Assembly (NCBI RefSeq): GCF_001306455.1
Contig: NZ_LGTQ01000005.1
Coordinates: 1,178,001 to 1,242,000 of the forward strand
Direction of reading: 5' to 3'
Length of the DNA stretch: 64,000 nucleotides
Origin: Jiulongibacter sediminis
GTDB taxonomy: Bacteria; Bacteroidota; Bacteroidia; Cytophagales; Spirosomataceae
This document shows positions 1-8,591 of the stretch, piece by piece. The notes below the pieces were generated by a model. The model made no database searches, was not told the origin of the DNA, and saw nothing but the letters and a program-made list of their open reading frames with translations. The first letter of the stretch is position 1; every line of letters starts with the position of its first letter. The position numbers and the translations under genes are program-made.

Positions 1-586
1 GCTCAGCATAATCCTTTGGTAGAATGATGTTCCGCATTTCAGCCAAAGTTCCTGAAACTTCAACTCCCGTAGGACCTCCACCGACTACCACCACACTCAT
101 CAGCCCTTCCTGTTCTACTTCGTCAGGTTCAGAGAGAGCGTCTTCAAAATTTTGCAGAACTCTGTTTCTCAAATAAATAGCCTCCGATACAGATTTCATT
201 GGCATGGCATGTTTCTGAATATTGTCCATGCCATAATAATTGGTATCCGCCCCCATGCCAAGTACCAGGTAGTCATAATTGATAACCCCAATATCGGTTT
301 GAAGCTGCTTTATTTGGGTATCAACAGAATTGACCACCGTTACTCTGACGTGAATATTTTTCTGGTGATGAAAGATTTTCCGGAGTGGAAAGGCGATGGA
401 ACTGGGCTCCAGACCGGCCATAGCTACCTGATAAAACAGAGGCTGAAACTGGTGGAAATTGTTCTTATCAACCAGTACCACCTGTACATCATATTTGCAC
501 AGTTTCTGGGCCAAAGTTAGGCCTCCAAAACCGGCACCGATGATTACTATTCTTTTTTGACCCGTTTCCGGTAAATTTGCAAACAT
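1..586 (-). CDS. ndh: Type II NADH:quinone oxidoreductase (NDH-2), N-terminal part; runs off the window edge
   Basis: Single-subunit, non-proton-pumping NADH dehydrogenase that passes electrons from NADH via FAD to the quinone pool at the inner face of the membrane. The minus-strand reading starts at an ATG at 586. It opens with a short leader, then the FAD-binding Rossmann motif VIIGAGFGGL and the family segment FHQFQPLFYQVAMAGLEPS. The second nucleotide-binding glycine motif (VVVVGGGPTGVEVSG), for NADH, lies near the window edge. About 195 residues are visible out of roughly 420-450 usual for the family, so the C-terminus is outside. The start lies 11 bases downstream of the bshA stop, so the two are probably co-transcribed. 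Family assignment is firm; the exact quinone is unknown. Confidence 0.9.
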   Translation of the reverse strand, partial: MFANLPETGQKRIVIIGAGFGGLTLAQKLCKYDVQVVLVDKNNFHQFQPLFYQVAMAGLEPSSIAFPLRKIFHHQKNIHVRVTVVNSVDTQIKQLQTDIGVINYDYLVLGMGADTNYYGMDNIQKHAMPMKSVSEAIYLRNRVLQNFEDALSEPDEVEQEGLMSVVVVGGGPTGVEVSGTLAEMRNIILPKDYAE

Positions 587-596
587 TCAGAAATTC

Positions 597-1745
597 TTAA
601 TTAAGAGCCATGGTTTCTGCTTTTACCTTCTCTATGATCTTACGATAGTAGGCTTCGTACTTTGGCACTATATTCTTGATATCAAATTCCTTCGCTCTCT
701 TCAAGGCATTTGTCTTAAATGTAGCCAGATTTTCATCAGAAAGTATATGCAAGGCATTTTTGACCATGTCATCCACATCGCCAATTTCGCTCATGAAGCC
801 AGTGACTCCGTTGACGTTTAACTCAGGTAATCCACCGGCATTGGTACTGATCACAGGCACCTCACAGGCCATAGCTTCAAGGGCCGCTAAACCGAAACTC
901 TCCTTTTCTGAAGGCATAAAAAAGAGATCAGCCACAGAAAGAACCTCTTCAATCACATCCAGTTTACCTATGAAACGAATGTCATCACACAGGCCAAGGT
1001 CTCTGCAGAGTTTCTCCATTTTGACACGCTCAGGGCCGTCACCAATCAGCAGAAGCTTTGACGGTATACTTTCTCTGATTTTGCCAAAGGCCGTAATTAC
1101 ATCCCCGATTCTCTTTACACGTCTGAAGTTCGAAATATGAACTATTAATTTCTCGTCGTTCGGACAAATGATTTTTTTGAAATGATCTTTTTCCTGCTTG
1201 TGGAATCTGCTCATATCCACAAAATTGGGAATTACTTCAATCTCGTTCGTGATTTTGAACGTGTTGAAAGTATCTTTTCTAAGGTCATCTGAAACCGCGG
1301 TTACCCCGTCAGACTTATTGATACTAAAAGTAACCACCGGTTTATAAGTTCTGTCTTTTCCCACTACAGTGATATCAGTACCATGCAGCGTAGTCACCAC
1401 CGGAATATGAATACCCTCTGTTTCCAGAATTTGCTTCGCCAAAAAAGCCGAAGTAGCATGAGGTATGGCATAATGCACATGCAACAGATCCAGCTTTTCG
1501 TACTTGACCACATCTACCATTTTACCGGCTAAAGCCGACTCATATGGAGCGTATTGAAAAAGAGGATAAGAAGAAATATCAACCTCGTGATAAAAAAGAT
1601 TCTCGTTAAAGAAGTCAAGTCTTATGGGCTGTGTGTAGGTGATAAAATGCACCTGATGACCATTTAGAGCCAATTCTTTGCCCAGCTCGGTGGCTACAAC
1701 ACCGCTACCCCCAAAAGTTGGATAGCATATTATACCAATTTTCAT
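597..1745 (-). CDS. bshA: N-acetyl-alpha-D-glucosaminyl L-malate synthase BshA (bacillithiol biosynthesis)
   Basis: GT4-family glycosyltransferase that joins UDP-GlcNAc and L-malate, the first step of bacillithiol synthesis, in the cytoplasm. The 382-residue length is normal for BshA. The N-terminal domain has the glycine-rich GGSGVVATELG (12-22), then HVHYAIPHA (89-97) and HGTD (121-124). The C-terminal domain carries the retaining GT-B E-x7-E motif ESFGLAALE (282-290) followed by the nucleotide-binding segment PVISTNAGGLPE. These combinations are typical of BshA rather than of generic GT4 enzymes. The ATG at 1745 is preceded by an AT-rich gap holding a long inverted repeat (1791-1837). ndh follows at 11 bases. 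bshB and bshC are not in the window. Confidence 0.93.
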   Translation of the reverse strand: MKIGIICYPTFGGSGVVATELGKELALNGHQVHFITYTQPIRLDFFNENLFYHEVDISSYPLFQYAPYESALAGKMVDVVKYEKLDLLHVHYAIPHATSAFLAKQILETEGIHIPVVTTLHGTDITVVGKDRTYKPVVTFSINKSDGVTAVSDDLRKDTFNTFKITNEIEVIPNFVDMSRFHKQEKDHFKKIICPNDEKLIVHISNFRRVKRIGDVITAFGKIRESIPSKLLLIGDGPERVKMEKLCRDLGLCDDIRFIGKLDVIEEVLSVADLFFMPSEKESFGLAALEAMACEVPVISTNAGGLPELNVNGVTGFMSEIGDVDDMVKNALHILSDENLATFKTNALKRAKEFDIKNIVPKYEAYYRKIIEKVKAETMALN

Positions 1746-1790
1746 GTGTTTAATTTCTATTTATTTTCAGCGGTCACATGCGACCTTTGA

Positions 1791-1837
1791 TGATTGAAAT
1801 AATCATTCTCCTGAGTGATTAATGATAATTTCAATCA
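1791..1837. promoter_or_regulatory. 17-bp inverted repeat between divergent bshA and the UbiA gene
   Basis: The arms at 1791-1807 and 1821-1837 match at 16 of 17 positions as reverse complements, with a 13-base spacer. The left arm is TGATTGAAATAATCATT. The repeat sits 46 bases upstream of the bshA ATG and about 150 bases upstream of the divergent UbiA start. There is no T-run, so it does not look like a terminator. An operator or a 5'-leader hairpin is possible; function is inferred from position only. Confidence 0.5.
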
Positions 1838-1987
1838 TGTCGGTTTCATTTTATAAACTTCTAAGTTTTGCTGTAATTAAGGGTACAAGTCAGCACCATA
1901 ACGCCTAATCTTTTTAAATAATTCTTCCGACTCTCACTCCTTTTGCTTTTATGATCGTTTATTTTGAAAGACGAATTCAAAACAGGC

Positions 1988-2836
1988 ATGTTGCTCATTC
2001 AAAAATTCTTTGAACTTATTCGCTGGAAAAACCTGCTGATCATTTTACTAACGCAATACATGGCCAGAGTTTTTCTGGTGGGTAAAGGTAACTCTATTCC
2101 TGAGTCTCTTTTGGATAAAAATCAATTTCTGATTTCGCTTTCAACTCTCCTTGTGGCAGCGGCCGGATATATCATCAATGATTATTTTGACATCAAAATT
2201 GATCAGGTCAATAAACCGGAGGAAGTGGTGATAGGCCGTTTTATAAGACGTCGCCATGCCATGCTCGCCCACCAAATTCTCAATGTCTCGGCAGCAGTAA
2301 TATCTTTTACACTGGGCTGGAAAGTTTTTGCTGTTAATGTTATCGCCATGACCATGCTTTGGTTTTACGCCAGCGTGTTCAAAAAGCTGCCTTTTATTGG
2401 CAATTTTATGGTAGCGGGACTTACTGGAGCCGCCTTAGTGGTAATGGCAGTTTTCTACACTGAAAACGATTTGCTCATTAATATTTATGCCCTTTTCGCC
2501 TTCGGCATAACGCTCATCAGAGAAATCATCAAAGACATTGAGGATATCAGAGGTGATAAAAAGTACGGGAGTACTACCCTCCCAATAATCTGGGGTATTC
2601 GTAAAACCAAGTTTCTTCTTTTCCTTTTCATGATTGGTTTTGTGGTTTCTGTGGCCTTTATGGGTATAGCCTTGCATAACAAAAAGCTGTCGCTGTCTTT
2701 TCTTCTTTTGGGCATTCCTTTTCTTTATTTGGCTTTTCGCCTTTACTTTGCCGACCGCAAGAGCCACTTTGCCCAGCTCAGTTTCTGGTCAAAGGTTATT
2801 ATGATTCTGGGCGTGGGAAGTATGGTGTTTGTGTGA
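1988..2836 (+). CDS. UbiA-family prenyltransferase (GGGP geranylgeranyltransferase-like)
   Basis: Polytopic membrane enzyme of the UbiA superfamily, which transfers a polyprenyl group from its diphosphate to an acceptor. Both Asp-rich signatures are present: NDYFDIKID (64-72) and KDIEDIRGD (182-190), which bind the Mg-diphosphate. About eight hydrophobic segments can be seen. A longer reading from a TTG at 1964 is open, but the ATG at 1988 gives a normal UbiA N-terminus (282 residues) and is preferred. In Bacteroidota this subgroup is often annotated as geranylgeranylglycerol-phosphate geranylgeranyltransferase-like; the acceptor here cannot be read from sequence, and a quinone or heme precursor is an alternative. 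It stands alone on the plus strand, followed by a repeat-rich gap before purN. Confidence 0.8.
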   Translation: MLLIQKFFELIRWKNLLIILLTQYMARVFLVGKGNSIPESLLDKNQFLISLSTLLVAAAGYIINDYFDIKIDQVNKPEEVVIGRFIRRRHAMLAHQILNVSAAVISFTLGWKVFAVNVIAMTMLWFYASVFKKLPFIGNFMVAGLTGAALVVMAVFYTENDLLINIYALFAFGITLIREIIKDIEDIRGDKKYGSTTLPIIWGIRKTKFLLFLFMIGFVVSVAFMGIALHNKKLSLSFLLLGIPFLYLAFRLYFADRKSHFAQLSFWSKVIMILGVGSMVFV

Positions 2837-2843
2837 TGAGGTT

Positions 2844-2993
2844 TGGGGTCGGAAGTTTGAAGTTTTATGACCGATGACGGGTGACCGGGGACCAGTGTCT
2901 GAATATTGATTCCTGACAAATAAAACTACCTCCGGTGTGATAAACATCTGATGTCTCTTGTCTTACATCTTTTGTCTTAAGTCTTATTTCTTA
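2844..2993. repeat. Three adjacent degenerate short tandem repeats in an intergenic region
   Basis: Between the UbiA gene and purN lie three quasi-repeats in series: a GGAAGTTTGAAGTTTT tract (2851-2866), a GACCGATGACGGGTGACCGG-type tract (2869-2893) and a TCTTGTCTTACATCTTTTGT-type tract (about 2954-2993) with a recurring TCTT core. Each consists of 5-8 base units that drift from copy to copy. The whole 160-base gap has no coding potential that I can see. Confidence 0.5.
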
Positions 2994-2998
2994 AAAAA

Positions 2999-3580
2999 AT
3001 GTCCTTCAGTAAAAAAAGAATAGCCATTTTCGCTTCAGGTAGCGGCTCAAATGCCGAAACAATAACCCGATATTTTGAGAAAAAAGACAATGTAATTGTC
3101 AGCCTTTTCCTGACCAATAATGCTGAAGCGGGTGTTATTAAGCGTGGAAAAAGATTGGGGATTCCAACTGTTGTTTTTTCAAAAAAGAACTTTTCGGAGA
3201 GAAACGATGTGGTTAAAATTCTTGAAAATCTCCATATTGACTTTGTCGTCCTCGCTGGTTTTCTCTGGCTAATTCCTGAATCTTTAATTAAAGCCTATCC
3301 CAACAAAATCATCAATATTCATCCGGCACTTTTACCAAAATATGGTGGTAAAGGTATGTGGGGACATTTTGTTCACGAAGCGGTGGTTGAGAATAAAGAA
3401 AAAGAGAGTGGAATCACCATTCATTTTGTCAATGAACATTATGATGAGGGTGAAGTTATTTTTCAGGCCAGTTGCGAAGTCACTTCATCAGATACTCCCG
3501 AAGATGTAGCCCGTAAGGTTCAGGTTTTGGAACATGAACATTTTCCAAGGATAGTTGAAGAAATTTTGCAGAAGCTATAA
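2999..3580 (+). CDS. purN: Phosphoribosylglycinamide formyltransferase (GART)
   Basis: Transfers a formyl group from 10-formyl-THF to GAR in purine synthesis (cytoplasm). The 193-residue protein has the N-terminal phosphate-binding ASGSGSNAE (12-20), the formyl-folate loop NIHPALLPKYGGKGM (106-120) with catalytic Asn106 and His108, and the catalytic Asp149 in HYDEGEV. Length and motif order are standard for bacterial PurN. The ATG directly follows an A-run; no strong Shine-Dalgarno is seen, as is usual in Bacteroidota. It ends 4 bases before a strong bidirectional terminator shared with the convergent cytochrome gene. Confidence 0.95.
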   Translation: MSFSKKRIAIFASGSGSNAETITRYFEKKDNVIVSLFLTNNAEAGVIKRGKRLGIPTVVFSKKNFSERNDVVKILENLHIDFVVLAGFLWLIPESLIKAYPNKIINIHPALLPKYGGKGMWGHFVHEAVVENKEKESGITIHFVNEHYDEGEVIFQASCEVTSSDTPEDVARKVQVLEHEHFPRIVEEILQKL

Positions 3581-3583
3581 ACC

Positions 3584-3623
3584 AAAAAGAGAGGGCTTTC
3601 GTTAAGAAAGCCCTCTCTTTTTT
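3584..3623. terminator. Bidirectional rho-independent terminator
   Basis: A 17-base stem (AAAAAGAGAGGGCTTTC paired with GAAAGCCCTCTCTTTTT) with a 5-base loop, an A-run on the left and a T-run on the right. It lies between the convergent stops of purN and the HEAT/cytochrome c gene and can serve both. Confidence 0.9.
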
Positions 3624-3633
3624 CACTACGATT

Positions 3634-6600
3634 TTATTTCTTCAAGTTCGAAAGAAACTCAATCACATCTCTCATTTGTCGTCTGTCCATCAATGAAGCC
3701 ATTGGAGGCATTCCTGAAGGGAAATTCTGACGATCTGTAATTCTGCTTTTGGCTACTTCCAGCGGTTCGGCAGCAGAAGTTCTAAGGATTAATTCATCCT
3801 CGGTTTCCTGCTCAAGAATACCTGTCACTTCCTGACCATCTTTGAGCGTCAAGGTTACAGTACCATAACCCGGAGCCAGACGTGCACTTGGCTCAACCAA
3901 AGCCTGAAGAAGCTCTTTACGCTCCAAAGTATTGCCTATATCTGACAAATCAGGCCCTACTGTACCTCCCTGGCCGCCAATGGCATGGCAACGGATACAC
4001 TGACCGGTTTCATTTCTGGTGAAATACATATAACCATCACGACGACTTCCACCGTACAGCACATCGGCATACTCCTCAAAAATATTTCCTTTTGGAATCG
4101 CCTCGTCGAGTTTTTGAGCCAAAGTTTCTGAACCTGCTGCAGCAATGGCTTCAGATAGGTCAAGTCTTAATTCCTTTGGCAGTTTTTCATTTTTGAGTTG
4201 AGAAATCAAGTTCTCAAAAACAGATTCCGTTTTAGCCAGCGGCATTTGCCCCAAACTCTTCAATAATTGCTGTTTTTCACCCAAGCTACCCTTGTCAAGG
4301 ACATTTTCAACCATTCCAGGTAAGAGATCAGCTGAAACATCAACCTTATTCAAAAGACTAAGAGCCGTGGTTCTCACATTTCTATTTTTATCTGCCAAAG
4401 CTTTATCAACCAACTGACCAATCTGCGGATATGATAAAGCCGAAAGCCCTTCAAGTATGGCCGACTTGGTCTCTTCGGAGTTTGTTTTATCGTACAGACC
4501 AGCCATTTTGTTGTTAAACCCTCTGATTCCTAAATCTTTCAATAAACCAATTGCCGCTTGAACTACTGCCTCATTGCTATCATCCAGAAAACCTGCAACT
4601 TTCGGTATTACTATATTCCTTACATGCTCTCCATCCCGCTTAATGACACCTCTGTAGCGACCGTCCACCCGGTCTAGTACAGAAGGCTCAGCCCAGGTGC
4701 CTATTGTAGCCAGAGCTTCAGCTTTCATAGCATCGCTCACATCGGCACGTTGTGCAAAAGCCAGAAGGTCATTTAATTGTTTATCACCTCCAACGCGTAA
4801 AGCGGCATTGATAGCCCTTCTCAGAATAACTTCTGAGGAGATGGCATCATCATTCACAAGATTTGCCAAAGCCGGTAAAGCCTCAGGTACAGACCAGTCA
4901 TCATTGATAGCTCTCGCAGCCTCGGCCACCACATATTGCTCATGATCGTTGAGGAAATCGGCAAGTTTGGGGTCCTGCCATTTTCTCAAAACCATTACAG
5001 CTGCAGTTCTCAATGCTTTTGAAGGGTGATTCACCAGATCATAAACCGGCTCCTTATCGCCGATTCTGGAGAGAGCAAGAACAGCCGCATGTCTGATATA
5101 TAAATCCTCATCATTGTTTTGTTCCAAAAGTCCAAGCAAACGATTGACTGCAGGCTTATGTTCAATTCGACCCAAGGCCTGAGCTGCATAAAATTGAATT
5201 CTTGGATTCATTGAGCTCAGCAACTGAGTTAGTTTGTTTCCTGCCTCTTTATACCTTACATCACCAAGAACTTTCGCAGCCTGAGCTACAATTTCGCCAT
5301 CCGAATCTTCCAAGAACGGAACCAGTCTGAAAGCTTCACTATTATTACTGGAAGCCACCTGGCCAATTCCCCAAATACCATGAACACGAGCCAATTGATT
5401 CTCGGTCTGATTGATTGCTTTCGTAAATTGATTAGAGGCACCTGAACGAGTTGCTAATTCGAATTGAGCTTTTTGTCTTATTCTCTGATCAGCGTAGAAC
5501 AACAAACCATACAAATCATCATCAGACATCCCTTCGTAATCAGCAGCCATAAGCTCTTTTGTTCTGGCTCTTTCTGCCTTCAGATCATTATCTTCAACAT
5601 CGACTTTCCAGATACGTCCGTAATCTTTCGTACCCCAGCCGTTAATCCAGTCAGCGGCATAAAGAGCACCATCCGTTCCAAAACGAATGCCTGTGGCCAA
5701 AACACCATTCACCATATCCACTTCAGAGTTGAAATCAAACGTAGCCCCTTTTTGCTTCAGGTCAAACGACCAGATATGTGCTCTTGAAGGTGTTCCGGTG
5801 AACTCAACAAGGAAAAACTTGTTTAGCCAGTCTTTTCCCAAAGCAGTGCCCGGGTTATACAGCATACCGGTAGGGCCGTTATGATAATTCCTGATAGGCG
5901 GAAGAAAATACGCTGCCTGCCCCTCCTGACGAGGCTTGTACATTTCTTCATCCATCCAGATTTTGTAGCCATTATTTCTTGGGTCGGTATATTTACCAAA
6001 CTGCCAGTTGATACGCCAGCCACTGTCAGAACCTTCTACAATATGTACCAAACGCTCAGATTCACCACGGTGATCACCATCATTATCTGAACTGATCAAA
6101 TTGCCGTACTCATCAAAAACGAACTCATGCGTATTTCTGTGGCCATGAGAGAAAACCTCAAAGTCTGAGCCATCAGGATTACATCGAACTATAACTCCCT
6201 GATTCGGGAAATGATGCTTTTTCCCCGTTTGATCAATCATACTTAAACCGGGATCACCGATTCCCCAGTAGATTTTACCATCCGGTCCTTCAATCAGGCC
6301 TGACATTCCGTGACCACCGAAACCAATATGAATATTGAATCCATGGGCTATGGAGGTTTTCTTGTCATAGTAACCATCGCCATTCGTATCTTCTATTCTC
6401 CACAGATCTGGACCCAAACCGATGAAAGCATCATTCCTTCTAATGAGTAATGCACCGGCTACATCCGTTATTTCTTCGTTGAAGTCTTTCAAAACCTGAG
6501 TTGAAACATCAGCAAGACCATCTCCGTCAGTATCTTCAAGCCTCCAGACTTCCTCCTGCTCTACAGCCAGATCTCGCCAGTCATGCGAGCCATCACCATT

Positions 6601-7020
6601 CAGGTCTTTCAACCAATCATTATCATCAGATTTTTGAGGATCAAACACCTTTCTCAGAAAAGCCCTTCTGTCCTCCACAGATTGAAGTGCGATTGACTCG
6701 GTCATCCAGTCACGGTGTCCACGAATGTCAAACTCAGAGTTTTTCTGACGATTGGTTCTGGTCAGATAGATCCTATTCTGGTCGTCAATAGACATGGCGA
6801 TGGGATCCGGAGCCAATGAATCCGTAGCCCAAATATTGATTTTTAAACCATCGGCCAACTTGATAGGAGTTTCACCCTCTATTTGTTTGGCGTAAGCAGC
6901 ATCATCTGCACCTGCTATTATTTGAACTAGAGATCCTGATTTCTGGGCCACCTTCATGCATGACCAAACGGTTACCGAACCCAGCAGAAGAGCTCCGGCA
7001 AAACGAAATGTTTTATTCAT
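3634..7020 (-). CDS. PVC-type membrane-bound dehydrogenase with HEAT repeats and C-terminal cytochrome c domain
   Basis: Large exported protein (1128 residues) with a signal peptide ending in a Cys (SVTVWSC, 15-21), so probably a lipoprotein. An N-terminal beta-propeller-like dehydrogenase domain of the membrane-bound dehydrogenase/glucose-sorbosone type (about 50-470) contains several Asp-rich DxNGDGxxD loops (DLNGDGSHDWRD, DTDGDGLADVS, DTNGDGYYDK) that should bind calcium. A HEAT-repeat solenoid (about 540-900) follows. The C-terminal cytochrome c domain has the single heme motif CIRCH near residue 1008, with PPMASLMDRRQ near the end holding a candidate axial Met. Domain order is the known PVC heme-binding protein architecture. 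Its substrate, presumably a sugar or alcohol, is not established. A paralog lies at 42125-45133. It is transcribed alone. Confidence 0.85.
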   Translation of the reverse strand: MNKTFRFAGALLLGSVTVWSCMKVAQKSGSLVQIIAGADDAAYAKQIEGETPIKLADGLKINIWATDSLAPDPIAMSIDDQNRIYLTRTNRQKNSEFDIRGHRDWMTESIALQSVEDRRAFLRKVFDPQKSDDNDWLKDLNGDGSHDWRDLAVEQEEVWRLEDTDGDGLADVSTQVLKDFNEEITDVAGALLIRRNDAFIGLGPDLWRIEDTNGDGYYDKKTSIAHGFNIHIGFGGHGMSGLIEGPDGKIYWGIGDPGLSMIDQTGKKHHFPNQGVIVRCNPDGSDFEVFSHGHRNTHEFVFDEYGNLISSDNDGDHRGESERLVHIVEGSDSGWRINWQFGKYTDPRNNGYKIWMDEEMYKPRQEGQAAYFLPPIRNYHNGPTGMLYNPGTALGKDWLNKFFLVEFTGTPSRAHIWSFDLKQKGATFDFNSEVDMVNGVLATGIRFGTDGALYAADWINGWGTKDYGRIWKVDVEDNDLKAERARTKELMAADYEGMSDDDLYGLLFYADQRIRQKAQFELATRSGASNQFTKAINQTENQLARVHGIWGIGQVASSNNSEAFRLVPFLEDSDGEIVAQAAKVLGDVRYKEAGNKLTQLLSSMNPRIQFYAAQALGRIEHKPAVNRLLGLLEQNNDEDLYIRHAAVLALSRIGDKEPVYDLVNHPSKALRTAAVMVLRKWQDPKLADFLNDHEQYVVAEAARAINDDWSVPEALPALANLVNDDAISSEVILRRAINAALRVGGDKQLNDLLAFAQRADVSDAMKAEALATIGTWAEPSVLDRVDGRYRGVIKRDGEHVRNIVIPKVAGFLDDSNEAVVQAAIGLLKDLGIRGFNNKMAGLYDKTNSEETKSAILEGLSALSYPQIGQLVDKALADKNRNVRTTALSLLNKVDVSADLLPGMVENVLDKGSLGEKQQLLKSLGQMPLAKTESVFENLISQLKNEKLPKELRLDLSEAIAAAGSETLAQKLDEAIPKGNIFEEYADVLYGGSRRDGYMYFTRNETGQCIRCHAIGGQGGTVGPDLSDIGNTLERKELLQALVEPSARLAPGYGTVTLTLKDGQEVTGILEQETEDELILRTSAAEPLEVAKSRITDRQNFPSGMPPMASLMDRRQMRDVIEFLSNLKK

Positions 7021-7181
7021 AGGGATGTATTAGTAAAGAATTAGACCTGCAATTTACATGACCTAATGTGCTTGCAAAAATTTTATCCGCAGAACTACCA
7101 CTTTTGAAGACCAAAACCAATCAAAAAGCGAATTTGATCAAAGCCCCGGGCTGTGAAGGATAGTTGATCCCAGGAATTAAT

Positions 7182-7189
7182 TAGTTTTG
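7182..7189 (+). promoter_or_regulatory. Candidate Bacteroidota -7 promoter box for the Tat Gfo/Idh gene
   Basis: TAGTTTTG matches the TAnnTTTG consensus and lies 31 bases upstream of the ATG at 7221. I see no clear TTTG -33 box at the usual spacing, so support is partial. Confidence 0.4.
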
Positions 7190-7220
7190 TCGGGATATAT
7201 TATTAACTCAACCTATTGAA

Positions 7221-8543
7221 ATGAAGAATACCAGAAGAGACTTTATCAAGACTTCGGCTCTTGGTGTGGCTGGCATGGCCTTCTCAGCCAAAAGTTATGC
7301 CCGAATCATCGGAGCCAATGATCGTATTAATATCGCTACAGCCGGTCTGAACGGCCGCGGACGTGCTCACCTGAACATGGCTCGCTCGCTGAAAAATCAA
7401 ATCAATGTCATCGGACTTATTGACCCGGATAGCCGTGTTTTTGCAAAATGCTTCAAAGATTTTAGTCAAATTCTTGACAGCAGCACCAAAACAATGGCAG
7501 ACTACAGAAGGGCTCTTGAAAACAAGGACCTTGATGCTCTGACCATAGCTGCCCCTGACCATTGGCATGCTCCCATGGCAATTGAGGCTATGAAGGCAGG
7601 TAAACATGTTTACTTAGAAAAGCCTTGCTGTCATAACCCGGCAGAAGGTGACATGCTGAAAGCCGCAGTAGCCAAATATGGAAAAAAGTTACAGATCGGA
7701 AATCAGCAGCGTTCATCACCCACAACCACCGCATTGAAAGAAAGCCTTGACAGTGGTATTATCGGCGATGTTTATTATGCCAAAACCTGGTATGAGAATA
7801 ATCGTGGAAGTATAGGAACCGGTCAGAAAATGGCTGCTCCCGCAGAATTTGACTGGGATCTATGGCAAGGACCTGCTCCAAGAAAAGACCTGATGGACAA
7901 CTATATACATTATAACTGGCACTGGTTCTGGCATTGGGGTACAGGCGAAATCAGCAATAATGGTCTTCATGAAATGGATGCTGCCCGTTACCTGCTGGGT
8001 GTTGATCTGCCTTCAAAGGTTTCTTCTGCAGGTGGCCGGTATGCCTGGAATGATGACTGGCAGTTCTGGGACACACAAAATGCTTCTTTCGAGTTCCCTG
8101 AAGGTAAAATGATTACCTGGGAAGGTAAAAGCTGTAATGGAATGGATGTACATGGCAGACCGGGAGGCCGCGGCACCTGGGTTTACGGAACGCAGGGGAC
8201 TGCTGTTGTGGATCGTGGTGGCTATCAGATTTTTGACAAGTCAAATCGTGAGATTAAGGCGGAGTATGAGCGAAACAGTAGCTCTTCCGTTGATACCTTA
8301 GGGGTAACCGGCCTTGATAATTATCACATGCAGAATTTCGTAAATGCGGTTACAAAAGACGAAAGTCTGAACTCACCTATTGATGAGGCCGTGAAAAGCA
8401 CATTGCTTTGTCATTTGGGCAATATGTCTCAGAAGTTCAATAAAACATTAACTGTGGATACCAAAACCGGTAAACCACAGGATGCTGAAGCAATGACACT
8501 TTGGGGACGTACTTACGAAAAAGGCTGGGAGCCAAAAGTGTAA
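7221..8543 (+). CDS. Tat-exported Gfo/Idh/MocA-family oxidoreductase
   Basis: NAD(P)-dependent sugar or cyclitol oxidoreductase family protein, 440 residues. The N-terminus carries a twin-arginine signal ([20 protein letters not shown], 3-22), so the folded protein with bound cofactor should be exported to the periplasm. The Rossmann fold follows (INIATAGLNGRGRAH). The family motif EKPCCHNP around residue 133 has the catalytic-region Lys. A C-terminal alpha/beta domain contains TWYENNRGSIG and WHWFWHWGTGEISNNGLHE, common in the environmental Gfo/Idh subgroup. The substrate is unknown. A terminator follows at 8562-8591. The nearby HEAT/cytochrome dehydrogenase would suit a shared periplasmic sugar-oxidising role, but they are divergently transcribed, so this is inference only. 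Confidence 0.87.
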   Translation: MKNTRRDFIKTSALGVAGMAFSAKSYARIIGANDRINIATAGLNGRGRAHLNMARSLKNQINVIGLIDPDSRVFAKCFKDFSQILDSSTKTMADYRRALENKDLDALTIAAPDHWHAPMAIEAMKAGKHVYLEKPCCHNPAEGDMLKAAVAKYGKKLQIGNQQRSSPTTTALKESLDSGIIGDVYYAKTWYENNRGSIGTGQKMAAPAEFDWDLWQGPAPRKDLMDNYIHYNWHWFWHWGTGEISNNGLHEMDAARYLLGVDLPSKVSSAGGRYAWNDDWQFWDTQNASFEFPEGKMITWEGKSCNGMDVHGRPGGRGTWVYGTQGTAVVDRGGYQIFDKSNREIKAEYERNSSSSVDTLGVTGLDNYHMQNFVNAVTKDESLNSPIDEAVKSTLLCHLGNMSQKFNKTLTVDTKTGKPQDAEAMTLWGRTYEKGWEPKV

Positions 8544-8561
8544 CCACGTCATCTTATTGTA

Positions 8562-8591
8562 AATAAAGGGTCTCAATCGAGACCCTTTATT
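8562..8591. terminator. Convergent-gene terminator hairpin
   Basis: A perfect 13-base stem (AATAAAGGGTCTC / GAGACCCTTTATT) with the tetraloop AATC between the convergent stops of the Gfo/Idh gene and cdd. It overlaps the last bases of the cdd stop codon. Confidence 0.8.

Noticed and set aside
152-520. Plus-strand open frame of 122 codons at the left edge
   Set aside because: It is the antisense of the NDH-2 gene, whose minus-strand reading has FAD-binding motifs. No family signal on the plus strand.
2435-2767. Minus-strand open frames opposite the UbiA gene
   Set aside because: Lys/Arg/His-rich shadow of the membrane-helix codons of the UbiA gene; no start context and no neighbour.
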